The notes under the pieces are model-generated. The model had not been told where the DNA came from and made no database searches. It worked only from the letters and a program-made list of their open reading frames with translations. From Syntrophomonadaceae bacterium (GTDB lineage Bacteria > Bacillota > Syntrophomonadia > Syntrophomonadales > Syntrophomonadaceae): DNA of 64,000 bases. Shown one piece after another: positions 15,694 to 23,673 of this stretch. A program made the position numbers and the translations under genes. The number at the start of each line of letters is the position of its first letter. The stretch's first letter is position 1. The stretch is taken from assembly GCA_012729835.1 (NCBI GenBank), contig JAAYCK010000028.1:27481-91480 (forward strand). The letters are read 5' to 3'.

Positions 15694-16872
15694 ATGATAG
15701 CAGACAAATTAAAAAATGATATCAACAATGCTTCTTGGATAAGGGCCATGTTCGAAGAAGGCGAAAAACTTCGCCAGATCCATGGGGCTGACAAGGTCTA
15801 TGATTTCAGTTTAGGCAACCCTGATTATGAACCGCCGGTAAAGGTCCAGGAGAATCTCAAGAAACTCATTGCTGAAGATACTCCCGCCCTGCATCGTTAT
15901 ACCAGCAACGCTGGTTACCCGGACGTCCGCTCTCTTATTGCTTCACGTATTGCTGCTGAGACGGGTGTTCCAATCACCAGCGAGCATATTATCCTTACCT
16001 GCGGTGCGGCCGGCGGTTTGAACGTGGTTTTGAAAACCATTTTGAATCCTGGTGATGAGGTGATCATTATTACTCCATATTTTGTTGAGTATCACTTTTA
16101 CATCGACAATCATGGAGGGATCCCGGTCCGGGTGCCCAGTGGACCTGGTTTTATTCCTGATATAAAGGCCCTGGCTAATAGTATAACGCAAAAAACCCGG
16201 GCAATTATCCTGAATTCACCAAACAATCCCACCGGGGTGGTGTACAGCCGCGAGGTGCTGGAACAGATCGCTGAGGTCCTGAAGCACAAAGAACAGGAAT
16301 ACCATTCCGAGATTCTGGTTATATCAGATGAACCTTATAATAAACTTGTTTACGACGGTGTTGAGGTCACGAACTTTATGTCGGTCTTTCCTCATTGTGC
16401 CATCGTTAATTCCTTTAGCAAGTCGCTGGCTCTGCCCGGCGAAAGGATCGGCTACATCGCAGTCAATCCATCCATCAGCAGTGTCGAGCTGACCATGGCA
16501 GGTATGGTATTCACCAACCGCACTCTGGGTTATGTCAATGCTCCTTCTCTTTTCCAGCGTTTGATTTTCTCCTGTCTGGATGAAGGTCCGGATACGCTTG
16601 AATATGAGGCCAGGCGGGATCTGATATATAATCACTTAGCCAGCCTGGGCTTTTCCTGCGTAAAGCCCCAGGGAGCCTTTTACCTCTTCCCGCAGTCGCC
16701 GATAGCCGACGATGTTGAATTCGTTAAACGCGCTCTCAAATACAATTTATTATTGGTTCCGGGAACTGGTTTTGCGGCTCCTGGTTATTTCAGAATAGCC
16801 TTTTGCCAGAGCCAGCAGACCATAAGAAACTCTTTTGACGCCTTTACCCAACTGGCCAAGGAATTCTTCTAG
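15694..16872 (+). CDS. Pyridoxal-phosphate aminotransferase (aspartate aminotransferase-like)
   Basis: A 392-residue fold-type I aminotransferase. Signatures are FSLGNPDYEPP, the cofactor loop CGAAGGLNVVLKT, NSPNNPTGVVYS, VISDEPYNKLVYDG and the PLP lysine in NSFSKSLALPGERIGYIA; a late FRIAFCQSQ provides the carboxylate-binding Arg. The precise substrate is not determined by these motifs. ATG 15694 has a 6-base spacing to AGGGAGAG; the ATG two codons upstream directly abuts it. It is probably co-transcribed with hisC. Confidence 0.88.
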   Translation: MIADKLKNDINNASWIRAMFEEGEKLRQIHGADKVYDFSLGNPDYEPPVKVQENLKKLIAEDTPALHRYTSNAGYPDVRSLIASRIAAETGVPITSEHIILTCGAAGGLNVVLKTILNPGDEVIIITPYFVEYHFYIDNHGGIPVRVPSGPGFIPDIKALANSITQKTRAIILNSPNNPTGVVYSREVLEQIAEVLKHKEQEYHSEILVISDEPYNKLVYDGVEVTNFMSVFPHCAIVNSFSKSLALPGERIGYIAVNPSISSVELTMAGMVFTNRTLGYVNAPSLFQRLIFSCLDEGPDTLEYEARRDLIYNHLASLGFSCVKPQGAFYLFPQSPIADDVEFVKRALKYNLLLVPGTGFAAPGYFRIAFCQSQQTIRNSFDAFTQLAKEFF

Positions 16873-16883
16873 AAATCTTTGTC

Positions 16884-16912
16884 TTGACCTGATCAGACTA
16901 AGATTATAAAAT
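16884..16912 (+). promoter_or_regulatory. Promoter of the thiamine-uptake operon
   Basis: TTGACC (16884-16889) and TAAAAT (16907-16912) are separated by 17 bases, just upstream of the TPP riboswitch. Confidence 0.6.
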
Positions 16913-16925
16913 TATTATCAATATA

Positions 16926-17016
16926 ACAAAGGGGAGCTGGAACTATCCGGCTGAGAGTGGACTTAGTGCAGTCCTGACCCTTGAACCTGATCTGGGTAAT
17001 GCCAGCGGAGGGACTA
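16926..17016 (+). ncRNA. TPP riboswitch (THI element)
   Basis: The conserved THI-box parts occur in order: CTGAGAG at 16951, ACCCTTGAACCTGATCTGGG from 16977, then TAATGCCAGCGGAGGGA. GGGGAG at the 5' end pairs with the terminal part. It binds thiamine pyrophosphate. The intrinsic terminator 22 bases downstream suggests control by transcription termination. Confidence 0.96.
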
Positions 17017-17038
17017 GATGGTATGATAATCTTCAGCC

Positions 17039-17076
17039 AGCCGCTTTGCCCCTTTCGGTAAAGCGGCTATTTTATT
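17039..17076 (+). terminator. Riboswitch-controlled terminator
   Basis: AGCCGCTTT and AAAGCGGCT arms with a 12-base loop, then ATTTTATT. It sits between the TPP aptamer and the first gene, the usual expression platform. Confidence 0.88.
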
Positions 17077-17093
17077 GAAAAGGAGGGTTTACT

Positions 17094-17384
17094 ATGGCCA
17101 ACGCCAACCTGAGTTTGCAGGTTTTGCCCCGGGTATCTGACGACCAAATCTATGGTGTTGTTGACCAGGTCATTGCCATGATAAAGGCTTCTGGGCTCAA
17201 TCATGAGGTGGGACCGATGGAGACTACCATAGAAGGAGATCTGGATGAACTGCTGGAACTGGTTCGCCGGGCTCAGCAAGTTTGTGTCAATGCAGGTGCC
17301 AATCGTGTAATGTCAGTAATCAAAATAGATTACAAGCCGGATGGAGTGTCCATTGATGAGAAAATCGGCAAATATAGGTCTTAG
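17094..17384 (+). CDS. Thiamine-binding protein (MTH1187/YkoF family)
   Basis: A 96-residue single-domain protein of the Thiamine_BP family (formerly DUF77). Typical elements are SLQVLPRV at the start, VVDQVIAMIKASGLNHEVGPMETTIEGDLDELL written here only in part as ASGLNHEVGPMETTIEG, and VNAGANRVMSVIKIDYKP. Members bind thiamine or its pyrimidine precursors in the cytoplasm or feed them to transporters. AGGAGGG precedes the ATG, and the gene sits directly behind a TPP riboswitch, which supports the assignment. Confidence 0.9.
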   Translation: MANANLSLQVLPRVSDDQIYGVVDQVIAMIKASGLNHEVGPMETTIEGDLDELLELVRRAQQVCVNAGANRVMSVIKIDYKPDGVSIDEKIGKYRS

Positions 17385-18129
17385 GCTTGCTCCCTGGCTG
17401 GTATTCGTTCTTCTTCTGACTGTCTGGGAGATGGCAGTCAGGATATGGTCGCTACCTCTTTGGATATTGCCAGCGCCAAGCCGGGTTCTGCAGACAGCAA
17501 TAAGCTCCTTTCATCTGTTGCTAGATCATACCATGGTTACACTGGGAGAAGCTATGCTGGGTTTTACATGCTCGGTAGTTCTGGCATTTTTGCTGGTCTT
17601 TTTCTTCAACTTGCTCCCCTGCCTGCGGCAGGCTCTTTATCCATTATTGGTTATATCGCAGACGATCCCGCTGATTACCCTGGCAGTCCTGTTTACCATC
17701 TGGTTTGGCTGGGGATTGCTCCCCAAGGTGCTGGTAGTAATCCTGGTCTGTTTCTTCCCGATAGCTATTAGCTTGATCCGGGGTATAGACGGTGTAGATC
17801 CGGAAATGATCGATCTCTTTCGCTCAATGGGGGCCAGCCGCCTTAAGATCTGGACCATGGTGCAGTTCCCCCTGGCTCTGCCCTCCTTCTTTGCAGGACT
17901 GAGGATCTCAGCTACCTACAGTATAATGGCAGCGGTGATCGGTGAATGGATGGGAGCACAGCAGGGGTTGGGCTTCTATATGACCCTGCTGCAAAAGAAT
18001 TTCGCTGTTGATGGAGTCTTGGCCGCGGTATTGATCATCTGCCTGCTCAGTCTCCTGCTGGTGAAGCTGGTCGAGCTGGCTGAATACCTGCTGGTGCCCT
18101 GGCAGCGAACTAACACTATCCATTATTAA
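17356..18129 (+). CDS. thiX: ABC transporter permease, thiamine-precursor uptake (ThiX-like)
   Basis: A 257-residue inner-membrane permease of the SsuC/TauC family with about six helices. The EAA-type loop FRSMGASRLKIWTMVQFPLA (around 155-175) contacts the ATPase. ATG 17356 has GGAGTG seven bases upstream and overlaps the previous gene by 29 bases; the ATG at 17341 lacks a ribosome site. With the periplasmic-type binding protein and ATPase that follow under a TPP riboswitch, the likely cargo is the formyl-aminopyrimidine precursor of thiamine. Confidence 0.9.
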   Translation: MRKSANIGLRLAPWLVFVLLLTVWEMAVRIWSLPLWILPAPSRVLQTAISSFHLLLDHTMVTLGEAMLGFTCSVVLAFLLVFFFNLLPCLRQALYPLLVISQTIPLITLAVLFTIWFGWGLLPKVLVVILVCFFPIAISLIRGIDGVDPEMIDLFRSMGASRLKIWTMVQFPLALPSFFAGLRISATYSIMAAVIGEWMGAQQGLGFYMTLLQKNFAVDGVLAAVLIICLLSLLLVKLVELAEYLLVPWQRTNTIHY

Positions 18130-18163
18130 TAATCATCATTATATAATCTGAAGGAGGCTATTC

Positions 18164-19156
18164 ATGAAAAGAATCCTACTAGCCATTACCTTGACCGCAG
18201 TCATACTATTAAGCTTGGCCGGGTGTGCCCAGCCAGACAAGAATCTTCCCCAGCATAGAAATACCGAGGTGAAGGTGATCCTGGATTACGTTCCAAACAC
18301 CAATCATGCAGGCCTTTATGTGGCCCGGGATATGGGTTACTATGCCAAACAGGGATTGGCTGTAGAAATAATTCAACCTTCTCAGACCGGTGCCGCTCAA
18401 CTGGTCGCTGCCGGTCAGGGCGATTTCGGGGTGAGCTACCAGGAAGAAGTAACCACGGCTCGTTCAGAAGGCATACCCCTGGTAGCGCTTGCTGCAGTAA
18501 TTCAGCATAACAGCTCAGGCTTCGCTTCTCCTGCCGCTAAAAATATCATGACCCCCAAAGATTTTGAAGGTAAAACCTATGGCGGATGGGGATCACCCAT
18601 GGAAACTGCGGTGCTTAAAGCTTTAATGGCCAAGTATAACGGCGATTTTTCCAAGGTAAATGTCATTAATATCGGGGAAGCTGATTTCTTTACCAGCGTA
18701 CAAAAAGATGTTGATTTCGCCTGGATCTTTCGGGGCTGGGCCGGTATCGAGGCTGAGTTAAAAGGGATAAAAATCAATTATGTCGATCTCAGCCAAGAAG
18801 ATCCGATATTCGATTATTATACTCCGGTCATAATTTGCAGCGAGAAGCAAATCGCACAGAATCCCGACCTGGTTAAAAAATTCCTGACTGCTACCAGCCA
18901 GGGATACCAGTATTCCATTGCTCATCCAGCCGAAACAGCTGATCTCTTTGTGAAAGCAGTCCCCGGATCCGATCCCGAACTGATCAAGGCCAGCATGAAA
19001 TTCCTGGCGCCCCGCTATCAGGACGATGCCGCCCGCTGGGGAGAAATGGACCTTAATGTTTGGAAACGATACGCCGATTTTATGTATAACAACCAACTGA
19101 TGAAGAAGAATATCGACCCGGCTAAAGCCTTCACCAACGAATATCTGCCGAAATGA
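18164..19156 (+). CDS. thiY: Substrate-binding lipoprotein, NMT1/THI5 family (ThiY-like)
   Basis: A 330-residue lipoprotein with lipobox LSLAGC (Cys ~21). The NMT1/THI5 fold is shown by LDYVPNTNHAGLYVARDMGY, the GAAQLVAAGQGDFGVSYQEE pocket, and YGGWGSPMETAVLKALM; YTPVIICSEK follows near the hinge. In this family such proteins bind N-formyl-4-amino-5-aminomethyl-2-methylpyrimidine. GGAGG lies before the ATG, and the spacing to the permease is 34 bases. Confidence 0.92.
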   Translation: MKRILLAITLTAVILLSLAGCAQPDKNLPQHRNTEVKVILDYVPNTNHAGLYVARDMGYYAKQGLAVEIIQPSQTGAAQLVAAGQGDFGVSYQEEVTTARSEGIPLVALAAVIQHNSSGFASPAAKNIMTPKDFEGKTYGGWGSPMETAVLKALMAKYNGDFSKVNVINIGEADFFTSVQKDVDFAWIFRGWAGIEAELKGIKINYVDLSQEDPIFDYYTPVIICSEKQIAQNPDLVKKFLTATSQGYQYSIAHPAETADLFVKAVPGSDPELIKASMKFLAPRYQDDAARWGEMDLNVWKRYADFMYNNQLMKKNIDPAKAFTNEYLPK

Positions 19157-19157
19157 G

Positions 19158-19883
19158 ATGAGCTCTATGGAATTAGAAATCCAAGATATATCCAAAAGCC
19201 TTGATCGGATATATACCCTGGACAAGGTATCTATCCAGGTAAAAGACCAGGAATTTGTTGCTGTGCTGGGTCCCAGCGGATGTGGCAAAAGCACTTTGCT
19301 CAATATCGTCTCCGGCCTTATCCCGCCTGATCAAGGCCGCATCTTGATCGGTGGAGAAGACTGGACCGGACGTACCGGACGAGTAAGCTATATGCAGCAG
19401 AATGACCTGCTGCTGCCTTCCCGCAATATCCTTGATAATGTGATCGTCCCATTGCTGCTCAAGGGTATCAAGAAGAACCGGGCCCGTGATGTTGCCCACA
19501 GCTTTTTTGCTGATTTCGGGCTGGAGGGCTTCGAAGGTTACTATCCCGATCAATTATCGGGCGGTATGCGACAGCGGGCAGCACTCCTGCGCACCTACCT
19601 TTTCGCCAGCGACATCCTGCTGCTCGATGAGCCATTTGTTTCCCTGGATGCCATAACCCGGCGCAAGATGCAATTATGGCTGCGGGATATCAGGATAAAC
19701 TACCCCAGTTCAGTATTGTTTGTAACCCACGATATCGACGAAGCTCTGATCCTGGCTGATCGTGTCTATGTCTTTTCCGCCCGGCCTGCCCGGGTCATCT
19801 ACCAATTGGATGTGACTGCGATCAGGGGTGATGAACATTCCTATAATTCAGCCAAGCTCGAGATCCTAAACAAACTGATGTAA
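19158..19883 (+). CDS. thiZ: ABC transporter ATPase (ThiZ-like)
   Basis: A 241-residue SsuB/TauB-type ATPase. Walker A GPSGCGKST (about 39-47), a Q-loop in SYMQQNDLLLPSRN, signature LSGGMRQR, Walker B ILLLDEPF and the switch His in FVTHDIDEA are all intact. It begins one base after the thiY stop codon. An alternative ATG three codons later (19167) is possible because neither start has a strong ribosome site. It powers the thiamine-precursor importer. Confidence 0.92.
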   Translation: MSSMELEIQDISKSLDRIYTLDKVSIQVKDQEFVAVLGPSGCGKSTLLNIVSGLIPPDQGRILIGGEDWTGRTGRVSYMQQNDLLLPSRNILDNVIVPLLLKGIKKNRARDVAHSFFADFGLEGFEGYYPDQLSGGMRQRAALLRTYLFASDILLLDEPFVSLDAITRRKMQLWLRDIRINYPSSVLFVTHDIDEALILADRVYVFSARPARVIYQLDVTAIRGDEHSYNSAKLEILNKLM

Positions 19884-19910
19884 CTTGGGCGGAAGCAGTA
19901 ACCGGCCCAT

Positions 19911-20717
19911 TTATCGTTTTATCATCCAAAAGGCGGCTCCATGGCGGGTTACCCAGGGCAACAATACCCATAAAGGGTTTAATACGCTGCTTAATTCCCG
20001 GTCTTGTGCAATATAATTATTGGCCAGCACCACCTCCAGACTGCTGCCCTCGGCCAGGAGATACGCGGCAAGCAGATATTGTTCCGAATAGTACCTGCTA
20101 CTCCAATCGGGTGGGTAATCATCCGGCCAGAAGATATCGTGAATGCCAACAAAAACCCCGGGCGGCAAGTTGGGCAGGATATCGAGGAAAAACACACTGG
20201 CATCTGAATTCATCAGGGTGTGGTGGGACCCATCCATAAATACTATGTCCCCGGCATACAGTTCTTGAAAGATCTGGAGGTCTACATCCTCCAGGCGTTC
20301 GCGGATGACCGTATCACACAAGCGGTCGATCGTAGCTCTAGGTTGTGGGTCGATGGAGGTTATCCTGGTCCTGATCATATAATGCTGAATGGTCTCCCTG
20401 GCAAACTTGGTGGTGTTGCCTGAACCTATCTCTATATAGTTTCTCGGCCGATTATGATTTATCAGACCACAGAGCGAAATAAGGTCGAAACCCGATATCC
20501 AGTTATTGTGCCAGGCCGGCCGGAGATTACCTTCATCAAGAACCGGGGCAATGTTTTCAAACAGATCGTAACAATCTAGAAATTTTCCCAGCCAAAAGCG
20601 GAATACTTCACGTCTTTTCCCCAACAATTCATTGAGCCTCTTATGAGGCGGGCTACCATAGCCATAACGCGGCCTGGAATCCAGAGCACAGTTGATAACG
20701 ATCTGTTTGTCAGCCAT
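19911..20717 (-). CDS. Class I SAM-dependent methyltransferase (Methyltransf_24 type)
   Basis: A 268-residue soluble protein with a Rossmann methyltransferase fold. NYIEIGSGNTTKFARETI is motif I, TSIDPQPR motif II, and GDIVFMDGSHHTLMNSD with GVFVGIHDIFWPDDYPPDW resembles the Methyltransf_24 group often found in sugar/lipopolysaccharide clusters. It follows the epimerase gene by 62 bases on the same strand, pointing to modification of a surface glycan. The substrate is unknown. The convergent thiZ stop lies 27 bases away. Confidence 0.82.
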   Translation of the reverse strand: MADKQIVINCALDSRPRYGYGSPPHKRLNELLGKRREVFRFWLGKFLDCYDLFENIAPVLDEGNLRPAWHNNWISGFDLISLCGLINHNRPRNYIEIGSGNTTKFARETIQHYMIRTRITSIDPQPRATIDRLCDTVIRERLEDVDLQIFQELYAGDIVFMDGSHHTLMNSDASVFFLDILPNLPPGVFVGIHDIFWPDDYPPDWSSRYYSEQYLLAAYLLAEGSSLEVVLANNYIAQDRELSSVLNPLWVLLPWVTRHGAAFWMIKR

Positions 20718-20779
20718 TCAAATTGCTCCTCTCCGTCCAGGTCAAATAGAAACCTGCAGACCCGTACCCTAATTCCACT

Positions 20780-21688
20780 TTATTGGTATATCTTCTTCAT
20801 CCATTCTATGGTTTCCGGAATACCCTGAGCCAGAAGTATCTTCGGTTCATATTTTAAATCCCGGCAGGCCTTGCGTATGTCCGGGATTTTGACCCTGGTA
20901 GTGAATTTTTCTTCATTTACGTAATTGACCCGGGAATCTTCCTTGCCGAGGTACTCAAGTATCTTATCCGATACTGTCTTCATGTCATGCAATTCGGCGC
21001 CAGCAATATTGTATACCTCGCCGGCCCTGAAATCATCTATGATATTGGCCAAAGCGGCAGCACAGTCGCTGATATAGAGTGATGTTCTTTTGTGATTGAG
21101 GTAAACCGTATACGGGAGATCATGCAATGCTCGATAGGTAAAAAGACATATTGCGCTGCGATACGGATGATAGTATTCTCCGGGGCCGTAAGTATTGAAC
21201 AACCTCACCCTGACCACTTCATTGCCATGCATGGCTTGTGCATTCATGATCTGCAGCTCGTTAGCCCATTTGGAGATGGCGTAATCATTCATCTGCCTGA
21301 TCTCTAATATATCCATGACTTCTTCCAGCATAGTAGCTTCATAATCGCCATACACCTCAGAACTGCTGGTGAAAACCATTTTGAAACCGTACTTTTCCTG
21401 CATTCTAAGCAAATTCTTGGTGCCCACGGCATTGGTCAACCACAAGTCTTCATAGTAATCCTCCCCGTTCCATCGCCCGAACTCAGCAGCCAGGTGGTAG
21501 ACATAATCGAAGTTTTGTTGTGAAAATATGTCCTCGAGCTGACGATATTTACTTACATCACAGCGGAAGTAATTGGCTTCATAACTATGCTTAAGATCAC
21601 AGAGCCAGACCTGGTGTCCCCTTATCTGCAGTTCCTGCACCAGGCTGCCACCCACTGCTCCTTTTCCACCGGTAACCAGTATCTTCAC
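20780..21688 (-). CDS. NAD-dependent sugar epimerase/dehydratase (SDR family)
   Basis: A 302-residue extended SDR. The glycine-rich loop is VTGGKGAVGGSLV, followed by YHLAAEFGRW, the catalytic TSSSEVYGD and Y-x-x-x-K in YAISKWANE, then RLFNTYGPGEYYHPYRSAI. These are typical of nucleotide-sugar epimerases. The start GTG 21688 is seven bases after CTGGAGG; an upstream ATG at 21721 precedes that site and is less likely. A sigma-K-type promoter lies 42-69 bases upstream, shared head-to-head with the dehydrogenase gene. Confidence 0.86.
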   Translation of the reverse strand: MKILVTGGKGAVGGSLVQELQIRGHQVWLCDLKHSYEANYFRCDVSKYRQLEDIFSQQNFDYVYHLAAEFGRWNGEDYYEDLWLTNAVGTKNLLRMQEKYGFKMVFTSSSEVYGDYEATMLEEVMDILEIRQMNDYAISKWANELQIMNAQAMHGNEVVRVRLFNTYGPGEYYHPYRSAICLFTYRALHDLPYTVYLNHKRTSLYISDCAAALANIIDDFRAGEVYNIAGAELHDMKTVSDKILEYLGKEDSRVNYVNEEKFTTRVKIPDIRKACRDLKYEPKILLAQGIPETIEWMKKIYQ

Positions 21689-21729
21689 CACAACACCTCC
21701 AGGCAGATATACCAACAACATTCCTCACT

Positions 21730-21757
21730 TATCTTATGAAAGCTGAATCAAAATGGT
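21730..21757 (-). promoter_or_regulatory. Sigma-K-type promoter of the epimerase gene
   Basis: On the minus strand AC (21757-21756), then 17 bases, then CATAAGATA (21738-21730). This fits the sigma-K consensus AC-N16/17-CATAnnnTA exactly, with C after AC as in many such sites. The expected start point is about 35 bases before the GTG codon. Confidence 0.6.
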
Positions 21758-21799
21758 TTCTCCTTATAAGCCGTTATAATCGCTTTATCAACACCACGA

Positions 21800-21827
21800 A
21801 CCCGGTCTGTTCAGGGTGCATAAGGTA
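21800..21827 (+). promoter_or_regulatory. Sigma-K-type promoter of the nucleotide-sugar dehydrogenase gene
   Basis: AC (21800-21801), 17 bases, then CATAAGGTA (21819-21827). An exact sigma-K consensus fit with the same spacing and almost the same -10 as the divergent site at 21730-21757. The start codon is 35 bases on. Confidence 0.6.
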
Positions 21828-21861
21828 TAGCAAACTAGCTGCTCATAGAGGAGATGATGCT

Positions 21862-23124
21862 ATGTCAGAAGTCTGTGTTGTGGGTATGGGTTACATTGGT
21901 CTTCCCACCGCTATTTTGATGGCACATGCCGGTCACCAAGTAACCGGAGTCGATATCGACATTAAACGTATTAATAAATTGGATTCTGGCGGGACCCCCA
22001 TCGACGAACCCCATCTCCATAACCTTTTGAAAAGGGTCACAGCTTCGGGTAATCTGCGCTTCGCCACCCGACCAGAGCAGGCTGATGCCTTCTTTGTCGC
22101 TGTGCCTACTCCTTGCGATGATCATCATGCTTGTGATCTAAATGATGTTATCACGGCTATTGATTCGCTTATTCCTTATCTCCGATCCGGGAATCTTATA
22201 GTAGTGGAATCGACAGTCCCGCCTGGAACCTGTGCAAAAAAAATTAAGCCCCTGCTCGAAAAATCCGGTTTCATCGTTGGGCGGGATCTCCACCTGGCAC
22301 ATTGCCCAGAACGCGTATTACCGGGAAACATTCTTTATGAACTGGTTAACAACAACCGAATTATTGGTGGTTTCACTCCCCAATGCTCAGAACTGGCTGC
22401 CGGATATTATCTTGGCCTGGTTAAAGGAGAATTGCTGATTACTGATTGCGATACCGCTGAAATGACCAAACTAATGGAAAACACTTACCGGGATTTGAAT
22501 ATCGCTCTGGCCAACGAGACTGCATTGATATGTCATCAATTAGGACTGAATGTGCTAGAGGTGATTAAGCTGGCCAATCAACACCCCCGAGTCAATATCT
22601 TAAACCCTGGCCCTGGGGTGGGCGGCCATTGTTTGGCAGTCGACCCTTACTTTATTATTGAAAAAGCCCCGTCAAGAGCCCAATTAATCAGCATGGCCCG
22701 TAAGATCAACAGTGAAATGCCAGCTTATATCTCCAGGCTGGCCGGTGATCTTCTGTCAGGAATCAATGATCCCAGGATCGTAGCCCTGGGCGTTACTTAT
22801 AAGGGCAATGTAGCCGACTGCCGGGAAAGCCCCGCCCTGGAAATTATCGATCATTTACAGCTGGCTGGATACGATGTAGTAGTTTATGATCCTTATGTAG
22901 AAGCGTTTAACCGCGACCTGCTGGCAGCGGTGCATGGCAGTGATCTTATGCTGCTCCTGAGTGATCACAATGATTTCCTTAAACTAGATTATTGGGAGCT
23001 GACCAGAGCTATGCGAACCCCGATGATATTCGATACCAGAAACCTGCTGGACCCTGCAAACTTTACCAGTTCTTCAGTAGTATTTTATAATCTTGGCAAC
23101 ATACCCGTTCATACCAGACCATAA
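21862..23124 (+). CDS. UDP-sugar 6-dehydrogenase (WecC/UDP-ManNAc dehydrogenase-like)
   Basis: A 420-residue nucleotide-sugar dehydrogenase that oxidises C6 of a UDP- or GDP-sugar to a uronic acid. VVGMGYIGLPTAILMAHAG is the NAD-binding start, VESTVPPGTC and HCPERVLPGN follow, and the catalytic Cys lies in GPGVGGHCLAVDPYF. The C-terminal domain carries LGVTYKGNVADCRESPALEI. I start at ATG 21862 behind GAGGAG; the open frame extends upstream through the promoter region. The 3' end overlaps the convergent DNRLRE gene by 16 bases. Sequence best fits the ManNAc/GlcNAc-type subgroup; the substrate is inferred. Confidence 0.88.
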   Translation: MSEVCVVGMGYIGLPTAILMAHAGHQVTGVDIDIKRINKLDSGGTPIDEPHLHNLLKRVTASGNLRFATRPEQADAFFVAVPTPCDDHHACDLNDVITAIDSLIPYLRSGNLIVVESTVPPGTCAKKIKPLLEKSGFIVGRDLHLAHCPERVLPGNILYELVNNNRIIGGFTPQCSELAAGYYLGLVKGELLITDCDTAEMTKLMENTYRDLNIALANETALICHQLGLNVLEVIKLANQHPRVNILNPGPGVGGHCLAVDPYFIIEKAPSRAQLISMARKINSEMPAYISRLAGDLLSGINDPRIVALGVTYKGNVADCRESPALEIIDHLQLAGYDVVVYDPYVEAFNRDLLAAVHGSDLMLLLSDHNDFLKLDYWELTRAMRTPMIFDTRNLLDPANFTSSSVVFYNLGNIPVHTRP

Positions 23125-23660
23125 TACTGTTTGCTTGCTTCAGATATCAGTATTAATTGAGGCCGTTTGTCTCTTTCCGGATAAACTCCGCTGGCGAAAG
23201 CCACCAGATTGTCATGTTTCTCATCACCAATAATGATTAGACCATGGTTTTGCATAGTCCCATCCAGCCATTTTTGCAGCAGGCCGCTTATCTCAAAAAT
23301 TACATGACCCTCCCACCCGGCCGGGATTATTACCGTGTGACCTGCATCTGAAAACGGGGGCTGAATATTCCAGTTTACGCTGTACTGATCCCAGTGGGCC
23401 ATTATTGGATGTATCGCGGCTTCTATCGTTCCTTTTTCGATATGGTTACGATATATGAATAACTTCAGGTAAGCAGCCTGATAATTTTGGTCAAGCGTCA
23501 ATAATTCGAGGTCAAATTTCAAAAGTGAGCGAAAGGCATCACCCGGATTTTGATAACGGCTAATATATAGAGCCGTTGGATCGGTCCGGCGAAGGATATC
23601 GCTATGGTTCCACTCTGATATACTGCTGAATTGGCAGGGGTTAAAGACTATTTTGCCCAT
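23109..23660 (-). CDS. DNRLRE-domain protein
   Basis: A 183-residue beta-rich protein resembling the DNRLRE domain found on bacterial surface proteins. Seen are RSLLKFDLELLTL (the assembly of the D/R-x-L-L-x-F-D motif), AYLKLFIYRNHIEKGTIEAA, MAHWDQYSVNWNIQPP, the W-x-G-HVIFEISGLLQKWLDG segment and a final PQLILISE. There is no signal peptide or membrane helix, so if it reaches the spore surface it would do so from the mother cell. It lies 13 bases after the GT2 gene in the same direction and is probably in its operon. Confidence 0.8.
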   Translation of the reverse strand: MGKIVFNPCQFSSISEWNHSDILRRTDPTALYISRYQNPGDAFRSLLKFDLELLTLDQNYQAAYLKLFIYRNHIEKGTIEAAIHPIMAHWDQYSVNWNIQPPFSDAGHTVIIPAGWEGHVIFEISGLLQKWLDGTMQNHGLIIIGDEKHDNLVAFASGVYPERDKRPQLILISEASKQYYGLV

Positions 23661-23673
23661 GATACACCTCGTA

